Shown: positions 52,036 through 61,196, numbered from the stretch's first letter. The stretch: 64,000 nucleotides of DNA from Pseudonocardia sp. TRM90224 (GCF_021245725.1 NZ_JAJGSX010000021.1:88449-152448), one strand, 5' to 3'. Translations and numbers: made by a program. Notes: generated by a model from the letters alone, not told the origin.

Positions 52036-53139
52036 GTGGCCTTGCCCGAGTTCAGGTACGGGATCGAGCACGAGCTCGCGCTCCTGCACGGCGACGGCAC
52101 GTTCGCCGACTTCACGAGCGTCTCGTTCGAGGTGCTGCAGGCAGTCGTGGACGCCCTGCCGGAGGACCCTGCCGACTACCCCGACCTGCGGATCGGCGAC
52201 CAGGGCATCAAGCGCAAGCGCTGGTACGTCGAGGGGTTCGAGCGTTTCGACGAGGCCGGTGACCTGCTGCGCTGCGATCCGAAAGGGCTGGAGATCCGCA
52301 CCCGGATCCACGATTCGGTCGAGGCGGCCGTTGCGGCGCTGCGCGCCGACGTGGTCGCGCTCGACGCCGAGCTGGCCGCCCGCGACCTGCGTCCGTCTGT
52401 CATCGCGTTCAACCCGGTGCGGTCCGAGTACGTGATCGAGCCACCGCTCAACGAATGGGAGCGCAGCCACCGCCTCGGTTCCCCCGAGGAACGCACCGCG
52501 CACTTGCACATGACCACGTACGGGCCCGACCTCAACCTGTCGTGCGCCGGGCTCGACGCCGCCGCGCTGGTCGACGTCGGCCGAAAGCTCACCCACTACG
52601 GCCCGTGGCTCGTGCCGCTGTCGTTCTCCTCGCCGTTTCGCGACGGCCGGCCGTGGGGTGGGCTCTCGGCGCGCACGTTCGTCCGGACGGGCCTGCGACC
52701 TGCGGCGATGGTGTTCCTCGGGCCCGGCGATCCGCAGGTCGAGGCCGATCCGTCGCTCACGCAGCTCGCCCGGCTGCCCGCCGAGATCGGGCGCATCGAG
52801 TTCAAGGCGTTCGACGCCTGTCCCGACCCGGAGCTGTACGGGGAGCTGCTCAGCCTGCTCACCGGGCTCGTGCTCGACACCACCCTCGACGGGCGCCGCA
52901 CGACTCCCGATGCGGCGCTGCACCAGCACACCGCCACGGTCGGGCTGGCCGATCCCGACGTGCACGCGGAGACGGGCGCCCTGCTCGACGCCGCGGCGAA
53001 GGCGCTCGCGGGGCGCGACCCCGATCTCGCCCGGCTCGACGCCCTGCGCGAGCGCTGGGCCCGCCGCGAGAGTCCCGCGACGGGGATGTTGGCCCGCTAC
53101 GACGCCGGCGAGGCCGTCGCGGGCATCCGGAGGAACTGA
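52036..53139 (+). CDS. Glutamate-cysteine ligase family (GCS2-type) protein
   Basis: 367 aa. The N-terminus FRYGIEHELALLHGDG holds the glutamate that binds Mg-ATP in GCS2 enzymes. Further conserved stretches are RTAHLHMTTYGPDLNLSC and LVPLSFSSPFRDGRPW. Members ligate glutamate to cysteine or another amine; in mycothiol producers such proteins can serve ergothioneine synthesis (EgtA) or have unknown substrates. No egtBCD genes are near, so a role is not assigned. GTG follows GAAGGGAGCCACCC. Convergent with panB across a strong hairpin. Confidence 0.82.
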   Translation: MALPEFRYGIEHELALLHGDGTFADFTSVSFEVLQAVVDALPEDPADYPDLRIGDQGIKRKRWYVEGFERFDEAGDLLRCDPKGLEIRTRIHDSVEAAVAALRADVVALDAELAARDLRPSVIAFNPVRSEYVIEPPLNEWERSHRLGSPEERTAHLHMTTYGPDLNLSCAGLDAAALVDVGRKLTHYGPWLVPLSFSSPFRDGRPWGGLSARTFVRTGLRPAAMVFLGPGDPQVEADPSLTQLARLPAEIGRIEFKAFDACPDPELYGELLSLLTGLVLDTTLDGRRTTPDAALHQHTATVGLADPDVHAETGALLDAAAKALAGRDPDLARLDALRERWARRESPATGMLARYDAGEAVAGIRRN

Positions 53140-53197
53140 TCGGCCAGAACCCCACTGTGCAACAGAACCCGACTGTGCAAAAGGTGAGGGTGGCTCA

Positions 53198-53234
53198 CCG
53201 CACGGGCGCGACACCTCACGCCGCGCCCGTGCGG
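53198..53234. terminator. Bidirectional terminator
   Basis: Perfect 13-bp stem (53198-53210 with 53222-53234), 11-base loop, between the convergent GCS2 and panB genes. The region before it (53150-53180) holds two ACTGTGCAA repeats 24 bases apart. Confidence 0.85.
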
Positions 53235-53240
53235 GAGGTC

Positions 53241-54119
53241 TCATGAGTACGAGTGCTCTGCGGCCGGGTAGGTCCCGCCGCGCACCTCGTCACCGAACCG
53301 GACGGCTGCGTCGAGCAACGTGTCGCCCAGCGCGGCGTACTGCTTGACGAACCGCGGTGTCCGTCCGCGGTTCATGCCGGCCATGTCCGACCAGACCAGC
53401 ACCTGCGCGTCGGTGTCGGGCCCGGCGCCGATCCCGATCGTCGGGATGGCCAGCTCGCCGGTGACCCGTTTCGCGACATCCGCCGGCACCATCTCGAGCA
53501 CCACCGAGAACGCCCCGGCTGCCTGCACCGCTAGCGCGTCCTCCACCAGCGCGTCGGCGGCGGCACCGCGACCCTGCACGCGGTACCCGCCGAGAGCGTG
53601 CTCGCTCTGCGGGGTGAAGCCGAGGTGTGCCATCACCGGGACGCCCGCACCGACGAGCGCCTCGATCTGCGGCCCGAACCGCGCGCCGCCTTCGAGCTTC
53701 ACGGCGTGCGCCCCGCCTTCCTTCATGAACCGGAACGACGTGGTGAGCGCCTGCTCGGGCCCGATCTGGTAGCTGCCGAAGGGCAGGTCGGCCACCACCA
53801 ACGCGTTGCTCGTCGCCCGCACCACCGCTTTGACCAGCGGCAACAGCTCGTCGACCGTCACCGGGATCGTGGTGTCGTACCCGAGGACGTTGTTCGCGGC
53901 CGAATCGCCGACCAGCAGCACCGGGATCCCGGCCTCGTCGAAGATCTCCGCCGCGTAGCGGTCGTACGCGGTGAGCATCGGCCAGCGTTCGCCGCGTTCC
54001 TTGAGCTCGCGCAGGTGGTGGATCCGGGTGCGCTTCGGCCGGACCGTCGCGCGCGTTGCGGGTCCCGTTCGGTACGGCGCTTCGACCTCGCCGGAGTTCG
54101 GGATGGGTGTGCCGGTCAT
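53241..54119 (-). CDS. panB: 3-methyl-2-oxobutanoate hydroxymethyltransferase
   Basis: 292 aa. Transfers a hydroxymethyl group from methylene-tetrahydrofolate to 2-oxoisovalerate, giving ketopantoate for pantothenate and CoA. Motifs: ERWPMLTAYDRYAAEIFDEA, LLVGDSAANNVLGYDTT, metal-binding LVVADLPFGSYQ, VKLEGG and VMAHLGFTPQS. ATG at 54119 follows GGAGG. In M. tuberculosis panB (Rv2225) is beside the caeA and glnA2 genes; here homologues of all three lie within 8 kb, with soxR, an MFS gene and nadE inserted between. Confidence 0.95.
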   Translation of the reverse strand: MTGTPIPNSGEVEAPYRTGPATRATVRPKRTRIHHLRELKERGERWPMLTAYDRYAAEIFDEAGIPVLLVGDSAANNVLGYDTTIPVTVDELLPLVKAVVRATSNALVVADLPFGSYQIGPEQALTTSFRFMKEGGAHAVKLEGGARFGPQIEALVGAGVPVMAHLGFTPQSEHALGGYRVQGRGAAADALVEDALAVQAAGAFSVVLEMVPADVAKRVTGELAIPTIGIGAGPDTDAQVLVWSDMAGMNRGRTPRFVKQYAALGDTLLDAAVRFGDEVRGGTYPAAEHSYS

Positions 54120-54260
54120 CGCCTGCCGTCCTCCCTCGAGTCCCGCCTGGCGGGTACCCGGGTGGTCAGGGAAAGTGCTGACCTGCAAAAGCGTGTCACC
54201 GGGTCGAGGGCACCTGCATCGTCGTGGGACGAGGTTCACACCACCGGGGAACGAACGGGG

Positions 54261-55727
54261 TCACCGTCGGGCGAGTGCGAGCACGAGCGCAGCGGTCGTG
54301 GCCATCAGCACCGCGCTGATGACGGCGGTGATCGCGAAGCCGTGGGTGAACGCGGCGCGAGCGGCGTCGAGCACGTCGGGCGCGGCGGGCAAGGCGACCG
54401 CGGCGCCGAGCGTGTCGGCGGCCGGACCTGGCAGCTGGGCCGTCTCCGGGGCCATCTCCGACCGGTACACCGCTGTGATCACGCTGCCCAGCACGGCGAT
54501 CCCGAGCCCTCCACCGAGCTGCGGGGCGGTCGAAGAGATCGCCGACGCCGCTCCCGCCCGCTCCGGCGGTGCCGCCGCGACGACCATGTCGGTCGCGAGC
54601 GCCATCATCGGGCCGAGACCCGCGGAGACGACCACCGTCCCTGTGACGAGAACGGCCAGCGACCCGGCGACACCGACCTGCGTGAGGACGACGAAGCCCG
54701 CGGCGGAGAGCAGCAACCCGGCGCCGATCACGTGCTCCGCCCGGACCCGGCGCACGATCCGCGTGGCGCTGAGCGAGCCGGCGATCACCCCGATCGCGGA
54801 CGGCGCCGTCCACAACCCCGCGGTGAGCGGGTCGAACCCGCGCACCAGCTGCAGGTACTGCGCGACACCGTAGTTGGTGCCCCAGAGCACGAAGATGCCG
54901 AGCGCGAGCGTCGCCGCAGCGGTGCTGAAGGTGCGGTTCGTGAACAGCCGCAGGTCGATCATCGGGTCGGCCAGCGTGTGCTGCCGTCGCACGAAGACGG
55001 CGCCGAACCCGAGCCCGGCCACCACCGCCAGCACGGAGCTCCAGGTGAGCCCGTCGGCCGCGATTTGCTTCAACCCGTAGACCACCGGCAGCACCGTCGC
55101 GAGCGACAACACCGCGCTGGTGACGTCGAGCGGCCCGGCAGTTGCGGCCCGGTGCTCCGGCAGCAGCAGCGGGCCCAGCGCCATCAGCAGCACCATCACC
55201 GGCACCGCCAGGAGGAATACCGACCCCCACCAGAAGCTCCCCAGCAGCCAGCCCCCGACCAGCGGTCCGATCGCGGTGCCGCCCGACACGCTGGCGATGA
55301 TGATCCCGACCGCGACGGTGCGTTGGCGGGGATCGCGGAACATCGCGACGGCCAGCGCCAGCACCGAGGGCATCAGCGTCGAGCCTGCGACGCCCAGCAG
55401 CGCACGCACGACGATGAGGGTCTCGGCGTCCGGTGCGTACGCCGCGACCACGGAGAGCACACCGTACGCGAGCGCGCCGAACATCAGCAGCTTGCGGCGC
55501 CCGATCCGGTCGCCGAGCGCGCCCATCGCGATGAGCGAGCCCGCGAGCAGGAACGCGTAGACGTCGACGATCCAGAGCAGCTGCGCGCTGCTGGCGTGGA
55601 GCGCCCTGCCGATCGAGGGCAGCGCCAGATGCGTCACCGTCAGCTCGAGCGAGGCGAGCAGTGCGGGGAGGGCGAGCACCGCCAGGCCGATCCATTCGCG
55701 GCGGCCCGCGGTCTGCGTCGTGGTCAC
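54261..55727 (-). CDS. MFS transporter, DHA2 (14-helix) multidrug family
   Basis: 488 aa with about fourteen hydrophobic segments, the EmrB/QacA type. MGALGDRIGRRKLLMFGAL is the loop 2-3 motif and VGGWLLGSFWWGSVFLLAVP the motif C region of drug/proton antiporters. Probably exports redox-active or toxic small molecules. GTG at 55727 is preceded at six bases by CATGCT and, 19 bases further, by TTGACC; the 19-bp spacer holds a SoxR box. This is the promoter architecture that SoxR activates by distorting DNA, and makes this gene the likely main target of the divergent soxR. Confidence 0.92.
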   Translation of the reverse strand: MTTTQTAGRREWIGLAVLALPALLASLELTVTHLALPSIGRALHASSAQLLWIVDVYAFLLAGSLIAMGALGDRIGRRKLLMFGALAYGVLSVVAAYAPDAETLIVVRALLGVAGSTLMPSVLALAVAMFRDPRQRTVAVGIIIASVSGGTAIGPLVGGWLLGSFWWGSVFLLAVPVMVLLMALGPLLLPEHRAATAGPLDVTSAVLSLATVLPVVYGLKQIAADGLTWSSVLAVVAGLGFGAVFVRRQHTLADPMIDLRLFTNRTFSTAAATLALGIFVLWGTNYGVAQYLQLVRGFDPLTAGLWTAPSAIGVIAGSLSATRIVRRVRAEHVIGAGLLLSAAGFVVLTQVGVAGSLAVLVTGTVVVSAGLGPMMALATDMVVAAAPPERAGAASAISSTAPQLGGGLGIAVLGSVITAVYRSEMAPETAQLPGPAADTLGAAVALPAAPDVLDAARAAFTHGFAITAVISAVLMATTAALVLALARR

Positions 55728-55742
55728 CGGTCGAGCATGAAA

Positions 55743-55760
55743 CCTCGAGTATGGCTGAGG
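55743..55760. promoter_or_regulatory. SoxR box in a 19-bp spacer
   Basis: CCTCGAGTATGGCTGAGG: CCTC-N10-GAGG as in known SoxR boxes. It lies between TTGACC (55759-55764, minus) and CATGCT (55734-55739, minus), so the spacer is exactly 19 bp, and it serves the exporter promoter. The soxR -10 (TAGCAT, 55769-55774) is 8 bases to its right. Confidence 0.75.
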
Positions 55761-55781
55761 TCAAGGGATAGCATCTTCGAT

Positions 55782-56267
55782 GTGACGAAGCCGCCGCACA
55801 CCGCAACCGAACTCAGCGTCGGCCAGGTCGCCGAACGATCCGGCGTGGCGGTCTCCGCGCTGCACTTCTACGAGGAGAAGGGGCTTATCCGCAGCCGCCG
55901 CACCACCGGCAACCAGCGCCGATACACCCGCGACACGCTGCGCCGGGTCGCGTTCATCCGGGTCGCGCAGCGGGTCGGAATCCCGCTGCGGATGGTCGGC
56001 GAGGCGCTCGCAGGGCTCCCGGACGGCCGCACCCCCGACCGGGGCGACTGGGCGCGCCTCTCCGAGCAGTGGCGGGCCGAGCTGGACGTCCGGATCGACC
56101 AGCTCGTCGAGCTGCGCGACAACCTCGCCGACTGCATCGGGTGCGGCTGCCTCTCCCTCGACCGCTGCATCCTGCGCAACCGCGACGACGTGCTCGGCGA
56201 CGAGGGCTACGGACCGCGCCGGCTGCTCGTCGACCCGCTCGCCGAGGAGACCCGTCGCGCGCTCTGA
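55782..56267 (+). CDS. soxR: Redox-sensitive activator SoxR
   Basis: 161 aa MerR-family protein. N-terminal winged helix (ELSVGQVAERSGVAVSALHF, GNQRRYTRDTLRRV), dimer coiled coil, and the [2Fe-2S] loop CIGCGCLSLDRC with C118, C121, C123 and C129, matching the four cysteines of E. coli SoxR. Cluster oxidation by redox-cycling compounds turns it into an activator. GTG at 55782 is leaderless (TAGCAT seven bases ahead). Divergent from the DHA2 exporter with a SoxR box between. No soxS exists in actinobacteria; SoxR acts directly on its targets. Confidence 0.95.
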   Translation: MTKPPHTATELSVGQVAERSGVAVSALHFYEEKGLIRSRRTTGNQRRYTRDTLRRVAFIRVAQRVGIPLRMVGEALAGLPDGRTPDRGDWARLSEQWRAELDVRIDQLVELRDNLADCIGCGCLSLDRCILRNRDDVLGDEGYGPRRLLVDPLAEETRRAL

Positions 56268-56274
56268 CCGCCAA

Positions 56275-56340
56275 CTTCCCCACCGTTTTGCCTATTTGCA
56301 CAGCCGAAACGGCGTGCAGGTTGGCAAAACGGTGGGGAAG
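56275..56340. terminator. Long bidirectional hairpin (family A)
   Basis: An 18-bp perfect outer stem (56275-56292 with 56323-56340) and an inner stem TGCAC-A-GCCG/CGGCGTGCA with a tight AAA loop. Located at the convergent soxR/nadE junction. Shares CCCCACCGTTTTG with the inverted repeat at 14493. Confidence 0.85.
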
Positions 56341-56342
56341 TC

Positions 56343-58073
56343 CTACGGGCGCTTCTCCCGCCAGCTGTTGGTGATCGGCAGCCGCCGGTCGCGGCCGAAG
56401 CCCTTCGACGTGATCTTGGTGCCCGGCGGGTACTGCCGGCGCTTGTACTCGGCCCGGTCGACGAGCCGGACGACGTTCTCGACGGTCTCGGCCTCGAACC
56501 CGGCCTCCACGAGCTCGTCGAACCCGCGGTCCGACTCGATGTACAGGTCGAGCACGCCGTCGAGCAGCTCGTAGTCGGGCAGCGAGTCGCTGTCGAGCTG
56601 CCCAGGTCGCAGCTCGGCCGACGGCGGCTTCTCGATCGAGTTCGGCGGGATCGGCGGTGTCTCACCGGCCGCGACGGCCTGCTCGTTGCGCCACCGCGCC
56701 AACCGCCAGACCAGCGTCTTGGGCACGTCCTTGATCGGGGCGAAGCCGCCGACGGCGTCGCCGTAGATCGTCGAGTAGCCGACGGCGAGCTCGGTCTTGT
56801 TGCCGGTGGCGAGCACGAGGTGCCCGTCGGCGTTGGACAGCCCCATGAGCGTCACGCCGCGGCAGCGGGCCTGCACGTTCTCCTCGGCGAGCCCGGTCAG
56901 CGCCAGCTGCGAGACGAACGCCTCCACCATCTCGCCGATCGGCTGCACCGAGTAGTTCAGGCCGGTGCGTTCGGCCATGTCGGCGGCGTCGCTCTTCGAG
57001 TGCTCCGACGAGTACTTCGACGGCATCGAGACGCCGTGCACGGCGTCCGGGCCGAGCGCGTCGACCGCGATCGCCGCGACCACCGCCGAGTCGATGCCGC
57101 CGGAGAGGCCCAGCACGACCGACCGGAAGCCGTTCTTGCGGACGTAGTCGCCCAGCCCGGTGCGCAACGCCCACCAGACTTCGGCCTCGTCGGGCAGCGG
57201 CTCGTACATCGCGGGCGCCGGCAACGCCGGACGATCCGCGGCCGGCTCCCCGGGCAGCTCCCCGGGCAACTCGTGGTGGCGCACGGCGAACCCCTCCACA
57301 GCGCCGGTCCGGGCGGCGCCGCCCGCCAGGTCCAGCTCCACGGTCAGCAGGTGCTCGACGAACTGCGGCGCCCGGGCCAGCAACGCGCCCGAGGCGTCGA
57401 CGACCATCGAGTCGCCGTCGAACACCAGCTCGTCCTGCGCGCCGACCAGGTTCACGTAGGCCATCGGCGCGCGCGCCTCGCGGGCCCGCCGCGCCACCAG
57501 CGCCCCGCGTGTGTCGTCCTTGGCCCGCTCGTACGGCGAGCCGTTGATGCAGAGCAGCAGGTCGAGACCCAGTTCCCCGTACGCGGCGACGGGGCCGCCG
57601 TCCTGCCAGATGTCCTCGCAGATCACGACGCCGATGTCGGCGCCGCGGAACCGCACCACCGGCAGCGTCGAGCCCGGCTCGAAGTATCGGAACTCGTCGA
57701 AGACGCCGTAGTTGGGCAGGTGGTGCTTGAAGTAGCGGTCGACCACGACGCCGCCGTGGATCAGCGCCGCTGCGTTGCGGGGGCCGGTGTCGTCGAGGTC
57801 GAGGTAGCCGGCGACGACGAGCAGCTCGCCCAACCCGGCCTCGACGAGCCGCGCGGGCAGCGCGTCGAGCGCGCGCCGCGACGCCACCGCGAACGACTCG
57901 CGCAGCGCGAGGTCCTCCACCGGGTAGCCGGTGAGCACCATCTCGGGCAGCACCGCGACGTCGGCGCCGGCATCAGCGGCCCGGCGACACCACTCGAGCA
58001 CGAGCCCGGCGTTGCCGGCGATGTCTCCGACGGTCGCGTCGACCTGGGCGAGAGCGAGGCGCAGCTGCGGCAT
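56343..58073 (-). CDS. nadE: Glutamine-dependent NAD+ synthetase
   Basis: 576 aa. N-terminal nitrilase-type glutaminase: catalytic Glu in LPEMVLTGYP, Lys in VVDRYFKHHLPNYGVFDE, Cys in IGVVICEDIWQDG. C-terminal ATP-pyrophosphatase domain has VVLGLSGGIDSAVVAAI, STIYGDAVGGFAPIKDV and PSAELRPGQLDSDSLPDY. Converts deamido-NAD to NAD with glutamine as nitrogen donor. ATG at 58073 follows GGAGGCG. Stops two bases from the family A hairpin. Confidence 0.95.
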   Translation of the reverse strand: MPQLRLALAQVDATVGDIAGNAGLVLEWCRRAADAGADVAVLPEMVLTGYPVEDLALRESFAVASRRALDALPARLVEAGLGELLVVAGYLDLDDTGPRNAAALIHGGVVVDRYFKHHLPNYGVFDEFRYFEPGSTLPVVRFRGADIGVVICEDIWQDGGPVAAYGELGLDLLLCINGSPYERAKDDTRGALVARRAREARAPMAYVNLVGAQDELVFDGDSMVVDASGALLARAPQFVEHLLTVELDLAGGAARTGAVEGFAVRHHELPGELPGEPAADRPALPAPAMYEPLPDEAEVWWALRTGLGDYVRKNGFRSVVLGLSGGIDSAVVAAIAVDALGPDAVHGVSMPSKYSSEHSKSDAADMAERTGLNYSVQPIGEMVEAFVSQLALTGLAEENVQARCRGVTLMGLSNADGHLVLATGNKTELAVGYSTIYGDAVGGFAPIKDVPKTLVWRLARWRNEQAVAAGETPPIPPNSIEKPPSAELRPGQLDSDSLPDYELLDGVLDLYIESDRGFDELVEAGFEAETVENVVRLVDRAEYKRRQYPPGTKITSKGFGRDRRLPITNSWREKRP

Positions 58074-58167
58074 CCGCCCATCATCGCCTCCGCCGCGCCT
58101 CCCGGCGGGGACGGGCCCACTCCGGCGGGTCGGCGCGGCACACGCTGCGCAAACGTGGGGCGCTGGC

Positions 58168-59760
58168 ATGCTGGGCCTCGTGTCGCCCCGCCGAACGTTG
58201 CTGTCCTGTGTTGTTTTCGTCAGTGCTTTTGCGATCTTCGCGGCGTGCGCACCGGCCAATCAGAACGCGGCGGTGCCGTCGACGGCCGCCCCCGCTCCGC
58301 CCGATCCGTTGCAGCGCTTCTACACGCAGCAGCTCTCGTGGGGACCGTGCGCCGACTACGCCACCAGCGAGTCCGACAGCGCCCGCTTCGCCGACGAGAA
58401 GTTCGACTGCGCCCGCCTGGAGGTCCCGCTCGACTACGCCGCGCCGGAGGGGCGGACCGCCTCGATCGCGGTGCTCCGGCAGAAGGCCGCAGGCCCGCCC
58501 GCCCAGCGGATCGGTTCGCTGCTGTTCAACCCAGGCGGTCCGGGAGGGTCGGGCATGGGGTTGGTGGCGAGCCTCGCCGGCCAGCTGACGCAGAGCCCGG
58601 CGGGGCAGCGCTTCGATCTGATCGGATTCGACCCGCGTGGGGTCGGAGCCAGCACACCGGCGATCGACTGCCTCACCGATGCCGACTGGGCGGTCGAGCG
58701 CGCCGACCTCGACGTCGACCCATCGCCCGCGGGTGTCGAGCAGAGCGAGGCGGAGAACCGGCAGTACGCGCAGTGGTGCACGGAACGGTCCGGCGGGCCC
58801 GAGGTGCTCGCCAACGCCGGCACCCGCGACGTCGTGAAGGACGTCGACATCCTGCGTGCGACGCTCGGCGACCCGAAGCTCAACTACGTCGGGTTCTCCT
58901 ACGGCACGCGGATCGGGTCGCAGTACGCCGAGGCGTTCCCGCAGAACGTCAGGGCGCTCGTGCTGGACGGCGCCCTCGACCCGACGCAGACGACGATCGA
59001 CCGCACCGTCGAGCAGAACGCCGGTTTCCAGCTGGCCTTCGACGCATTCGCCGCGGACTGCGCGAAGAGCCCCACCTGCCCGCTCGGCACCGACCCGAGC
59101 AAGGCGACGGCCGTGTTCCAAGCGCTGGCCCGGCCGCTGATCGACAAGCCGATCCCCGTCGGCAACCGGATCCTGTCGTTCCCCGACGCCATCACCGGCA
59201 CGGTGCAGGCGCTCTACGCGAAGGCGTACTGGCCGGTGCTCACCCGCGGGATCGCCGGGCTCGCCACCGGCGACGGCCGGATCCTGCTGGCGCTCGGCGA
59301 CCAGTACTACGACCGCGGCCAGGACGGCGTCTACGGCAACAACAACGAGGCGTTCATCTCCATCAGCTGCGTCGACGAGGAGCGCATCACCGACCGGGCG
59401 GTGCAGGCAGACCTGATCCGCCGCGCCAACGAGGCCGCGCCGTTCCGCGACGACGGCCGCGGCGCGGTCGGCGCGCTCGACCCGTGCGCGTTCTGGCCGG
59501 CGCCGCCGTCGAGCAAGCCGCACGTGCCGCACGTCGAGGGCCTGCCGGCGACGCTGATCGTCTCGACCACCGGCGACCCGGCCACCCCGTACCAGGCGGG
59601 TGTCGACCTCGCGAAGGGGCTCAAGGGCAGCCTGCTCACGTTCGAGGGAAACCAGCACACCGTCGCGCTGCAGGGCAACCGTTGCATCGACGCCGTGGTC
59701 AACGCCTACCTCACCGACCTGAAGCTGCCGCCGGACGGCACCCGCTGCGCCGACCGATGA
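58168..59760 (+). CDS. Secreted serine protease lipoprotein, Hip1/CaeA-like (TAP family)
   Basis: 530 aa alpha/beta hydrolase. Signal peptide with lipobox (FAIFAAC, lipidated Cys near residue 29). Oxyanion motif LLFNPGGPGGSG, nucleophile S244 in VGFSYG, D470 in TGDPATP and H497 in GNQHTVAL; the Asp-His spacing of 27 equals that of mycobacterial Hip1 (D463/H490). Would act on peptides at the outer face of the membrane. In M. tuberculosis caeA/hip1 (Rv2224c) lies next to glnA2; here the glutamine synthetase gene follows on the same strand, supporting orthology. ATG at 58168; GTG 58180 is an alternative. Confidence 0.92.
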   Translation: MLGLVSPRRTLLSCVVFVSAFAIFAACAPANQNAAVPSTAAPAPPDPLQRFYTQQLSWGPCADYATSESDSARFADEKFDCARLEVPLDYAAPEGRTASIAVLRQKAAGPPAQRIGSLLFNPGGPGGSGMGLVASLAGQLTQSPAGQRFDLIGFDPRGVGASTPAIDCLTDADWAVERADLDVDPSPAGVEQSEAENRQYAQWCTERSGGPEVLANAGTRDVVKDVDILRATLGDPKLNYVGFSYGTRIGSQYAEAFPQNVRALVLDGALDPTQTTIDRTVEQNAGFQLAFDAFAADCAKSPTCPLGTDPSKATAVFQALARPLIDKPIPVGNRILSFPDAITGTVQALYAKAYWPVLTRGIAGLATGDGRILLALGDQYYDRGQDGVYGNNNEAFISISCVDEERITDRAVQADLIRRANEAAPFRDDGRGAVGALDPCAFWPAPPSSKPHVPHVEGLPATLIVSTTGDPATPYQAGVDLAKGLKGSLLTFEGNQHTVALQGNRCIDAVVNAYLTDLKLPPDGTRCADR

Positions 59761-59827
59761 CGTGCCAGTGCGCCGCGTCGCAGCACCACGAAACATGTCC
59801 GTAACGCAGCCTTCCTAGGCTCGCTGC

Positions 59828-61171
59828 ATGGACCGCCAGCAGGAGTTCGTGCTCCGCACGCTCGAGGAACGCGACATCCGCTTCGTCAGGCTGTGGTTCA
59901 CCGACGTACTGGGCTACCTCAAGTCGGTCGCGGTGGCCCCTGCCGAGCTCGAAGGCGCCTTCGCCGAGGGCATCGGGTTCGACGGGTCCGCGATCGAGGG
60001 CTTCGCCCGCGTCTACGAGTCGGACATGGTCGCGCGCCCCGACCCGTCGACGTTCCAGGTGCTGCCGTGGGAGACCGGCACCGGCGAGCACTACTCGGCG
60101 CGGATGTTCTGCGACATCGCGATGCCCGACGGCTCGCCGTCGTGGGCCGACCCGCGGCACGTGCTGCGGCGGGCGCTGTCGAAGGCGGCCGAGGCGGGGT
60201 TCACCTGCTACGTGCACCCGGAGATCGAGTTCTACCTGCTCAAGAACCTTCCCTCGGACGGGACACCTCCGACGCCGGCCGACTCGGGCGGCTACTTCGA
60301 CCAGGCCAGCCACGACGTCGCGCCGCACTTCCGGCGCAACGCGATCGAGACGCTGGAGTCGATGGGCATCTCCGTCGAGTTCAGCCACCACGAGGGCGGA
60401 CCGGGCCAGCAGGAGATCGACCTGCGCTACGCCGACGCGCTGACGATGGCCGACAACATCATGACGTTCCGGTACGTCGTGAAGGAGGTTGCGCTCACCC
60501 AGGGCGTGCGGGCGTCGTTCATGCCGAAGCCGTTCTCGGCGCATCCCGGTTCGGCGATGCACACGCACTTCTCGCTGTTCGAGGGCGACCGCAACGCCTT
60601 CCACGACCCCGACGACCCGTACGAGCTGTCCGAGACGGGCAAGGCGTTCGTCGCGGGGGTCCTGCGGCACGCGCGGGAGATCACCGCCGTCACCAACCAG
60701 TGGGTCAACTCCTACAAGCGCCTGATCACCGGCGGGGAGGCGCCCACCGCGGTCTCGTGGGGGCACGCGAACCGGTCGGCGCTGGTCAGGGTGCCGATGT
60801 ACTCGCCGGGCAAGGCCTCCACCCGCCGGGTGGAGATCCGCACGCTGGACACGGCGTGCAACCCGTACCTGGCGTTCGCGGTGATCCTCGGCGCCGGGCT
60901 GCAGGGCGTGCAGAAGGGTTACGAGCTGGGCGAACCGACCGAGGACGACGTCTGGTCGCTCACCGAGACCGAGCGGCGCGCGATGGGCTACGAGTCGCTC
61001 CCGCAGAACCTCACCGAGGCGCTGGCCGCGATGGAGCACTCCGAGCTGGTCGCGGAGATCCTCGGCGAGCACGTCTTCGACTTCTTCCTGCGCAACAAGC
61101 GGCAGGAATGGGACGGGTACCGCCGCCAGGTCACCCCCTACGAGCTGGCCACCTATCTGCCTGTCCTCTAG
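59828..61171 (+). CDS. glnA: Glutamine synthetase, type I (GlnA2-like)
   Basis: 447 aa. Ligates ammonia to glutamate with ATP. GIGFDGSAIEGFARVYESDM, GYFDQASHD, the metal-binding EIEFYLL and HHEGGPGQQEIDL, AMHTHFSLFEGD and RRVEIRTLDTACNPYLAFAV are present. At 447 residues it is shorter than the adenylylated GlnA1 (about 470), and no clear adenylylation segment is visible, as in GlnA2 (Rv2222c). TAGGCT (59816-59821) lies six bases before the ATG (leaderless). The first of a possible two-gene unit with the acetyltransferase, though that has its own -10. Confidence 0.95.
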   Translation: MDRQQEFVLRTLEERDIRFVRLWFTDVLGYLKSVAVAPAELEGAFAEGIGFDGSAIEGFARVYESDMVARPDPSTFQVLPWETGTGEHYSARMFCDIAMPDGSPSWADPRHVLRRALSKAAEAGFTCYVHPEIEFYLLKNLPSDGTPPTPADSGGYFDQASHDVAPHFRRNAIETLESMGISVEFSHHEGGPGQQEIDLRYADALTMADNIMTFRYVVKEVALTQGVRASFMPKPFSAHPGSAMHTHFSLFEGDRNAFHDPDDPYELSETGKAFVAGVLRHAREITAVTNQWVNSYKRLITGGEAPTAVSWGHANRSALVRVPMYSPGKASTRRVEIRTLDTACNPYLAFAVILGAGLQGVQKGYELGEPTEDDVWSLTETERRAMGYESLPQNLTEALAAMEHSELVAEILGEHVFDFFLRNKRQEWDGYRRQVTPYELATYLPVL

Positions 61172-61196
61172 CTCGGCGAGTTCGTAAGGTGCGGTG

